Part shown: piece by piece, positions 58,505 through 64,000 of the stretch
Numbering within the stretch: position 1 is the first letter of the stretch
Layout: each line of letters begins with the position of its first letter
NCBI RefSeq assembly: GCF_016806835.2
Contig: NZ_CP086111.1
Span: 5,201,471-5,265,470 of the forward strand
From: Skermanella rosea
Lineage (GTDB): Bacteria; Pseudomonadota; Alphaproteobacteria; Azospirillales; Azospirillaceae
Length of the DNA: 64,000 nt
Reading direction: 5' to 3'
Translations under genes and position numbers: made by a program
Notes under the pieces: model-generated
Told to the model about the DNA's origin: nothing
Databases searched by the model: none
Seen by the model: only the letters and a program-made list of their open reading frames with translations

Positions 58505-58558
58505 CCGGCGCAGGTCGGCCTTGGCCCTGCGGGCCAAGGCCGACCTGCGAGACGCCGG
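58505..58558. repeat. Long perfect inverted repeat (terminator or REP-like)
   Basis: An 18-bp perfect stem (58510-58527 with 58531-58548; starts GCAGGTCGGCCTTGGCCC) around a TGC loop is extended by an outer 5-bp stem (CCGGC / GCCGG) with a short bulge. It lies between two converging genes. It is much longer than an ordinary terminator stem here and has no T-run. Confidence 0.7.
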
Positions 58559-58572
58559 TTTCGACATATGGC

Positions 58573-61500
58573 CTACCCCGCCCTCCGGCGGACCTGAAGG
58601 GCCTTGAGGCAGCGGTCGATCCACTGGGCCGTCAGCTTCTCCTGGACGCCGTTCTGGCGCAGGCGCTCGTTGAGGCTCGGGAAATCGACGCGGTCGAGGT
58701 CCTGGTCCTGGTCGAAGCAGGAGAAGACCACAGTCTCGGCGCCGGTCTCCGGGTCCTTGTGGGCCTGGAGGCACTGGGCGCAGATCTCCTTCATCATGCA
58801 TTGCATGGGGCTGTTGATCGAGCCGATCGCCACGTGCCCTGGCTTCAGGTACGGCGCCAGGACGGTGTGCCGGGCCAGCGCCACCGCGTGCATCATCCGG
58901 TCCGAGCCGATCGCGACGATGCGGTCCACCTGGTCCAGGGGAATGGCGGGTTCGCCCAGCTCGCCGTCGGCATAGGCCTGCATCGCGCGGACGATGTTGC
59001 CGACGAAGCGGCGGTCGCCGGGCCGGCCCGGCTCGAAGCCGGGCGCCTCGTCGGAGCACCAGACCACCAGGTCGGCCGCCGCCTCGATCTGGTCGACCTT
59101 GTAGCGGTCGATCAGCTTCTTGTAGCCGGCGAAATAGACCACCCGGTTGCCCCTGGCCCGGCACGCCTGCCCGATCGAGAACAGCACGGCGTTGCCCAGG
59201 CCGCCGCCGACCAGGCAGACGGTCTCGCCCTCCGGAATCTCGGTCGCGGTCCCGGTCGGCCCCATCAGGACCACCGGATCGCCCGCCTTCAGCAGTGCGC
59301 AGAGGTCCGACGAGCCGCCCATCTCCAGCACGATGGTGGACAGCAGCCCCTGCTTCCGGTCGACCGACGCGCCGGTCAGGGCCAGCCCCTCCATCGCGAG
59401 GGTGGTGCCGTCCACCTGATGGGCCAGGGTCTCGAAATTCTGCAGACGGTAGAACTGGCCGGGCCGGAACCGCCCGGCGGCGCGCGGCGCCTTGACGACG
59501 ACCTCCACGATGTTGGGGGTCAGCCGGACCACGTGGTGGACCGTGGCCCTCAGGTCGTGGTTCGCCATGTCGATCACGGCGTCCGCCGGCACCGCCGTGG
59601 GCTGGCGGCGGGCGAGCACGCGCGAGACGACCGGATAGCCCTGCTTCGCCCCGCCCATGGCCTTGACCACGTTGCCGGCGAAGGACGGGTGCAGGTCGCC
59701 GAAGAACGAGACCGAGCGTCCGTCGGAATGGCGGCTCATCAGCACATGGACCGCCTCCGGCTTGCACAGCCGCTCCGGCACGGCGGGGTCGCCGTTCTCG
59801 TCCAGCGCGCGGAAATAGCGGCCGTCCAACTCGACCCACTCCGGCTCCTCGCGCGCCAGGACCGTGTTGGGCTGGGTGCCCGCCGCGATCAGGATCGTGC
59901 GGGCGGGCAGCAGCACGTCCTCGGCGGCCGGCGCCACCACGCCGTCCGGCCCGGCCGCCTCGTGGCGGAGATGCAATCCCGAGGCATGGCCGAACCGGTC
60001 CACCTCGACCGCGCGCGGGCTGACGCCCTCGACGAAGCGGATGCCCTCGGCCAGGCCGTGCTCGACCTCCTCGTGGTTCAGGGTATAGCTCGGCGAGTCG
60101 ATCAGGCGGCGCCGGTAGGCGATCGTCGCCCCACCCCACCCGTCGAGCAGTCGCTGGAGCTTCGGCGGATGGCCTTCGACCCGCGCCCGCTCGCGCTCCG
60201 CCCGGATCGCCCGGGCGTGTGCGATGAACTCGTCGGCGACCAGGGCTTCCTCCTCCGACCAGGCCCGGCGGACCGCCTCCTCGCCCCGCTCGGCCGACAG
60301 GATCTCGTAGCGGCGCAGGAACTTCTCGACCTGGACCGGGTAATAGGCCAGCGACTCGGTCGCCGTGTCGATCGCGGTCAGGCCGCCGCCGACCACCACG
60401 ATGGGCAGGCGGACCTCCAGGTTCGCGACCGACTCCTCCTTCGCGGCGCCGGTGAGCTGGAGCCCCATCAGGAAGTCCGACGCCTGCCGGACGCCGCGCG
60501 CCAAGCCGTTGCGCATCGGGATCACGGTCGGTTTCCCGGCGCCGGCGCACAGCGCGATATGGTCGAAGCCGGCGTCGAAGGCGTCCTCGATGGTCAGGGT
60601 GCCGCCGAAGCGCACGCCGCCGACCATCACGAACCGGCGCCGCCGCTCCAGCAGCAGGCGGATCAGCTTCAGGAAGTTCTTGTCCCAGCGGACGGTGATG
60701 CCGTACTCGGCGACGCCGCCGAACCCGGCCATGATCCGCTCGTCCAGATGGTCGCGCAGGTCGGCGATCTGGCGGATCGGCCGGAAAGGGACCCGCCGGC
60801 CCATGGGCAGGACGCCCGACAGGTCGGCCGGCAGCGGCTCGATCTTCAGCCCGTCGATCGCGACGACCGTGTGCCCGTCGTTCAGCAGATGGTGCGCCAG
60901 GGTGAACCCCGCCGGCCCCAGCCCGACCACCAGCACCTTGTAGCCGCTGTCGGGCCGCGCCAGCGGGCGCCTTATGTCCAGCGGGTTCCAGCGGGTCAGC
61001 AGGCTGTAGATCTCGAACCCCCAGGGCAGTTCGAGCACGTCCTTCAGGGTGCGCGTCTCGGCCTGCGGGATGTCCACCGGCTCCTGCTTCTGGTAGATGC
61101 AGGCCTTCATGCAGTCGTTGCAGATACGGTGGCCGGTCGCGGCGCACATGGGATTGTCGGTGACGATCATCGCGAGCGCCCCCACGGCATGGCCCTGGGC
61201 CTTGACCGTGTGCATCTCCGAGATCTTCTCCTCCAGCGGGCAACCGGCCAGCGTCACGCCGAACGGGCTCTTCTGGTACCGGCCGGTCTTGCGGTCGCGC
61301 AGGCCCTTGGAGCAGCTGTCCTTGCCCTGGTGATGGCACCAGATGCAGTAGTTCGCCTCGTCCAGCGCGCCGATCAGGTCGGTGCCCGGATCGGTCAGGC
61401 CGAACCCCTGGCGCAGCCGGCGCCGGTCCTCGGGCAGCCGCATCATGGTGACGCCGGCTGTCTCCACCGTTTCCAGCGGCACCAGATGCTCGGGATCGGA

Positions 61501-62073
61501 CTTGTGCGGCACCTGGAACAGCACGCCATGCCCGTGCCGCGCCTGTCCGGGTCCGGAGTGGAGCGCCCAGGCGGCGTAGCGGACGGCCAGGTCGAGTTCG
61601 GCGGCATGGGCCGCCTCGTCCTCGCCCCAGGCGAGGACCGCACCGGCGAAGGTCAGCTCGTCGAACTGGATGCCGAGATGCGCTTCGAGCGCCGCCGTCA
61701 GCGCGTCGCCGTCAAGCCCGGCGGCCTGCTCCGGCCGATAGGCCTTGGCGGCCCGGCGCTGGACGAACAGGCGCTTGGCGGCGTAGAGCGGCGCCAGCTG
61801 GTGATGGCGCGCGGCGAGGTCGCGCAACGCCCCGCCGATGCCGAACAGCAGGCCGACGAAATCGTCGAGATGGGGCGCCAGCTCGATCAGGACGGCGCTT
61901 TCGGCCGCGGCGTCCAGCGCCCCGGGCTCCGCCCGGGCGGCCAGCAGCCGGTCCGCCAGGGCGGCGTCGGCCTGACGGAGATGGTCCGTGAACCGGCGGT
62001 CGAGCCCGGAAAGCCCGGCATGTTCGTACAGGTCGGTGAACGCGAGGCCGAAGCCGAGACTGAGTTCCGTCAT
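58573..62073 (-). CDS. Large flavoprotein: GltD-like plus PyrK/NfnA-like fusion
   Basis: The protein has 1166 residues. 1-235: helical domain of unknown type. 236-330: Fe-S region with Cys243, 246, 254, 278 and Cys310, 318, 321, 325, like the two-cluster N-domain of GltD. About 375-800: FAD and NAD(P) Rossmann folds (VLVVGLGPAGFTLAHHLL; IVVVGGGLTAIDTATE). About 860-1166: a PyrK/NfnA-type ferredoxin-reductase domain (FRPGQFYRLQNF; TVCLVGGGLGNAVLFSIG) with Cys1092, 1098, 1101 and 1119 for a 2Fe-2S cluster. Separate NfnA and NfnB chains normally carry these halves. Single-chain and with the extra N-domain, it may shuttle electrons between NAD(P)H and a low-potential carrier. Confidence 0.85.
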   Translation of the reverse strand: MTELSLGFGLAFTDLYEHAGLSGLDRRFTDHLRQADAALADRLLAARAEPGALDAAAESAVLIELAPHLDDFVGLLFGIGGALRDLAARHHQLAPLYAAKRLFVQRRAAKAYRPEQAAGLDGDALTAALEAHLGIQFDELTFAGAVLAWGEDEAAHAAELDLAVRYAAWALHSGPGQARHGHGVLFQVPHKSDPEHLVPLETVETAGVTMMRLPEDRRRLRQGFGLTDPGTDLIGALDEANYCIWCHHQGKDSCSKGLRDRKTGRYQKSPFGVTLAGCPLEEKISEMHTVKAQGHAVGALAMIVTDNPMCAATGHRICNDCMKACIYQKQEPVDIPQAETRTLKDVLELPWGFEIYSLLTRWNPLDIRRPLARPDSGYKVLVVGLGPAGFTLAHHLLNDGHTVVAIDGLKIEPLPADLSGVLPMGRRVPFRPIRQIADLRDHLDERIMAGFGGVAEYGITVRWDKNFLKLIRLLLERRRRFVMVGGVRFGGTLTIEDAFDAGFDHIALCAGAGKPTVIPMRNGLARGVRQASDFLMGLQLTGAAKEESVANLEVRLPIVVVGGGLTAIDTATESLAYYPVQVEKFLRRYEILSAERGEEAVRRAWSEEEALVADEFIAHARAIRAERERARVEGHPPKLQRLLDGWGGATIAYRRRLIDSPSYTLNHEEVEHGLAEGIRFVEGVSPRAVEVDRFGHASGLHLRHEAAGPDGVVAPAAEDVLLPARTILIAAGTQPNTVLAREEPEWVELDGRYFRALDENGDPAVPERLCKPEAVHVLMSRHSDGRSVSFFGDLHPSFAGNVVKAMGGAKQGYPVVSRVLARRQPTAVPADAVIDMANHDLRATVHHVVRLTPNIVEVVVKAPRAAGRFRPGQFYRLQNFETLAHQVDGTTLAMEGLALTGASVDRKQGLLSTIVLEMGGSSDLCALLKAGDPVVLMGPTGTATEIPEGETVCLVGGGLGNAVLFSIGQACRARGNRVVYFAGYKKLIDRYKVDQIEAAADLVVWCSDEAPGFEPGRPGDRRFVGNIVRAMQAYADGELGEPAIPLDQVDRIVAIGSDRMMHAVALARHTVLAPYLKPGHVAIGSINSPMQCMMKEICAQCLQAHKDPETGAETVVFSCFDQDQDLDRVDFPSLNERLRQNGVQEKLTAQWIDRCLKALQVRRRAG

Positions 62074-62285
62074 GACAGGCGTGGCGCCCCTGTGCTGGCC
62101 TTCACTCGCCGGCCGGCACTCACCGGCCGGTTTCCGGATCGGGCTGCCGGCGGTCTCCAGGGCAGGCCCGCGTCGTCAATAAACCGATACCTGGATTTGT
62201 AACACGCCCCCGCCATCACGCCACGCCGAAACCCCGGCCGCCGGGAACCCCGCGACCAGCGGACGCACCCCCGGAAATTCCGTCG

Positions 62286-62876
62286 TCAGAAGCTCCTCTG
62301 CGGATTCCGGTTGAATTCCAGTTCGGCCGGGTCGAGTTGGAAGCCCACGACCACGCCGTAGTTGGCCGCGCTGACGCCTTCGGCCAGGGGGATCTGCTGC
62401 TGCAGCTCCTCGATCGAGCCGCCGCGGCCCACGTTGGGCGAGAAGTCGATCGTGGTGTCGAACTCGCGCTTCGCGATGATCCGGCCGGCCGGATCGGTGA
62501 TGGCGACGAAGTAGCGGTACGCTCCCTGGGTATCGCGGGTCGCCGGTCCGCGCTCGGCCCCCAGGACCAGATTGAGGTTGACGGTCACGCCGTCGCGGCC
62601 ATATTCGCACCCGCCGGTATAGTCCAGCACCGCGGCCCGCGACGTGACGTCCGTCAGGTCGCGGCCGCCGCTGGCGCGGAAGCGGGTCACCTCGCGGGTC
62701 TCCTCCGGAATCGTCACGCGGGGGCAGGCCAGCGGGACGGCGTTCGCTTCCGCCGCCGCGGGAGGCTGGCCGCCGGCGCCGGAGCAGGCAGCCATCAGGG
62801 GTATGACGGCTGCCAGCGATGCGCCGCGGGCTTTCCTGCCAAGCGTTCCTATATTACGGTCGGGTCCGAAAAACAT
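62286..62876 (-). CDS. Putative lipoprotein, 196 aa
   Basis: The protein has a signal sequence with lipobox LMAAC (about residues 28-32). The mature protein is beta-rich (CPRVTIPEETREVTRFRASG; AVLDYTGGCEYGRDGVTVNL; YRYFVAITDPAGRIIAKREF). Two Cys (CP, GGCE) may form a disulfide. The pattern is common in small outer-membrane-associated proteins of Rhodospirillales, function unknown. The start at 62876 gives the best signal peptide; 62942 adds 22 residues. Confidence 0.75.
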   Translation of the reverse strand: MFFGPDRNIGTLGRKARGASLAAVIPLMAACSGAGGQPPAAAEANAVPLACPRVTIPEETREVTRFRASGGRDLTDVTSRAAVLDYTGGCEYGRDGVTVNLNLVLGAERGPATRDTQGAYRYFVAITDPAGRIIAKREFDTTIDFSPNVGRGGSIEELQQQIPLAEGVSAANYGVVVGFQLDPAELEFNRNPQRSF

Positions 62877-62961
62877 CGCCACTTGATGACTCGCTTGTAG
62901 GTTCGTGCGGTGCGACTGTAGAGCAAGGTATCGGCACCGCACAAGCCGGCCACACCATCCC

Positions 62962-62990
62962 TACCCCGGCGGGACGCCCCGCCGGGGGTA
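62962..62990 (+). promoter_or_regulatory. Strong stem in the ispH leader
   Basis: TACCCCGGCGGG pairs with CCCGCCGGGGGTA (one bulged G) around a short loop, ending 19 bp before the ispH start. It could form in the ispH mRNA leader and limit translation, but this is inference. Confidence 0.45.
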
Positions 62991-63009
62991 CCAAGTGCAA
63001 GGTTGAACT

Positions 63010-63960
63010 ATGTCCAGGCCTCTGACCATCCTGCTGGCCAGCCCGCGGGGCTTCTGCGCCGGGGTTGACCGCGCGATCCAGATCGTCGAAGTCGCGTTGG
63101 AAAAGTACGGCGCACCGGTCTATGTCCGCCACGAGATCGTCCACAACCGTTTCGTCGTCGAGGGATTGGAGGCCAAGGGCGCCGTCTTCGTCGACGAGCT
63201 GGACGAGATTCCCGACGACGTTCCGGTCGTCTTCTCCGCCCACGGCGTGCCCAAGGCGGTCCCGGCCGAGGCCGAGCGGCGCCGGATGTTCTATCTGGAC
63301 GCCACCTGCCCGCTGGTCAGCAAGGTCCACATCGAGGCGGAACGCCACCACGAGCAGGGCAGGCAGGTGATCCTGATCGGCCATGCCGGGCATCCGGAGG
63401 TGGTCGGCACCATGGGCCAGCTTCCCGAAGGAAGCGTGGTGCTGGTCGAGAGCGTCGGCGATGTCTCCAGGATCGAGGTCGAGGATCCGGAAAACCTGGC
63501 CTTCGTGACCCAGACGACCCTGTCGGTGGACGACACCGCCGCCATCGTGGCAGCGCTCCAGGCCCGCTTCCCGGCGATCGAGAAGCCGCGCAAGGAGGAT
63601 ATCTGCTATGCCACGACCAACAGGCAGCAGGCCGTCAAGGCGATAGCGCCGCGCGCCGACATGGTGCTGGTGGTGGGGGCGCCCAATTCGTCCAACTCCA
63701 TGCGTCTGGTCGAGGTCGCCCGGACCCATGGCTGCGAGCGCGCCATGCTGGTCCAGCGCGCGACGGACATCGACTGGAGCGCGCTGGAGGACGTCCGGAC
63801 GCTGGGGGTCACCGCCGGCGCCTCCGCCCCCGACGTCCTGATCCAGGAAGTCATCCAGGGCGCCCGCGACCGGTTCGACGTCACCATCGAGGAGGTGACG
63901 CTGACCCGGGAGGACGTCGTGTTCAAGCTGCCGAGGGTTCTGACGACGGCGGCGGAATAG
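63010..63960 (+). CDS. ispH: 4-hydroxy-3-methylbut-2-enyl diphosphate reductase
   Basis: The 316-residue Fe-S enzyme makes IPP and DMAPP in the last step of the MEP pathway. Its three cluster ligands Cys16 (PRGFCAGV), Cys100 (DATCPLVSK) and Cys199 ([11 protein letters not shown]) are present. [33 protein letters not shown] and [11 protein letters not shown] with [11 protein letters not shown] complete the fold. The protein is full length, and only 40 bp remain after it in the window. Confidence 0.97.
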   Translation: MSRPLTILLASPRGFCAGVDRAIQIVEVALEKYGAPVYVRHEIVHNRFVVEGLEAKGAVFVDELDEIPDDVPVVFSAHGVPKAVPAEAERRRMFYLDATCPLVSKVHIEAERHHEQGRQVILIGHAGHPEVVGTMGQLPEGSVVLVESVGDVSRIEVEDPENLAFVTQTTLSVDDTAAIVAALQARFPAIEKPRKEDICYATTNRQQAVKAIAPRADMVLVVGAPNSSNSMRLVEVARTHGCERAMLVQRATDIDWSALEDVRTLGVTAGASAPDVLIQEVIQGARDRFDVTIEEVTLTREDVVFKLPRVLTTAAE

Positions 63961-64000
63961 CGCCGCGGACCGGGGTCCCTGGCCCTGGGATTCAGGGGCC

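Noticed and set aside
58759-62202. A 1147-residue plus-strand frame opposite the large flavoprotein
   Set aside because: It consists of shadow composition (Gln/Arg/Asp/Val-rich) with no motifs, while the minus strand shows clear Fe-S and flavin motifs.

Overview
The window is high-GC chromosomal DNA from an alphaproteobacterium, most likely a member of the Rhodospirillales/Azospirillaceae. That placement rests on a ChvG/ChvI two-component pair beside an ATP-type PEP carboxykinase, dense two-component, PAS/GAF and chemotaxis signalling, many ABC and substrate-binding genes, and the overall GC-rich codon use. It is inferred from gene content and was not confirmed by any search. Housekeeping anchors are xthA (cut by the left edge), pckA, infC, thrS, tRNA-Ser(GGA) and ispH.

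Layout. 0-8 kb: xthA, a ribbon-helix-helix protein, a PHB-depolymerase-type esterase, a receiver-PP2C phosphatase, a second secreted esterase, and two related substrate-binding proteins (one frameshifted) flanking a 2OG-Fe(II) oxygenase. 8-17 kb: a coupled MFS / alpha-beta hydrolase / 1211-residue hybrid histidine kinase operon, a phosphohistidine phosphatase and a chemotaxis receptor. 17-24 kb: MarR regulator, peptidase C26, a solitary flagellar-rod-like protein, chvI-chvG, a HugZ-like protein and pckA. 24-30 kb: toxin-antitoxin debris, a small lipoprotein, infC, thrS, a glycosyltransferase, a hydrolase and tRNA-Ser.

30.16-37.32 kb is an integrative island in the 3' end of tRNA-Ser(GGA). A 19-bp direct repeat bounds it, and a tyrosine integrase lies at its far end. 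It carries a 14-repeat type I-E-like CRISPR array without cas genes, an ISL3-like insertion sequence only 17 bp from what I infer to be the leader end of the array, a large GT-C-like membrane protein and a small zinc-ribbon protein. Beyond the island come an IS3 remnant and a BrnT/BrnA toxin-antitoxin pair.

39.5-54 kb is copper efflux (copA with a CueR-type operator) followed by a sulfur-flavoured region: cysE, a CDF transporter, metY, a tauABCD-ordered ABC/dioxygenase operon, an SLC13 permease and an Rrf2 regulator. 54-64 kb holds an RlpA-like protein, a probable carnitine-type catabolic operon (BKACE, L-carnitine-dehydrogenase-like enzyme, SDR) divergent from its GntR regulator, a helix-hairpin-helix protein, a 1166-residue single-chain flavoprotein combining GltD-like and PyrK/NfnA-like halves, a lipoprotein and ispH.

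The observations most worth following are the CRISPR array as island cargo with a triplicated spacer and interrupted leader side, the fused NfnAB-like flavoprotein, the MFS-hydrolase-kinase operon, and the probable AUA start of infC.
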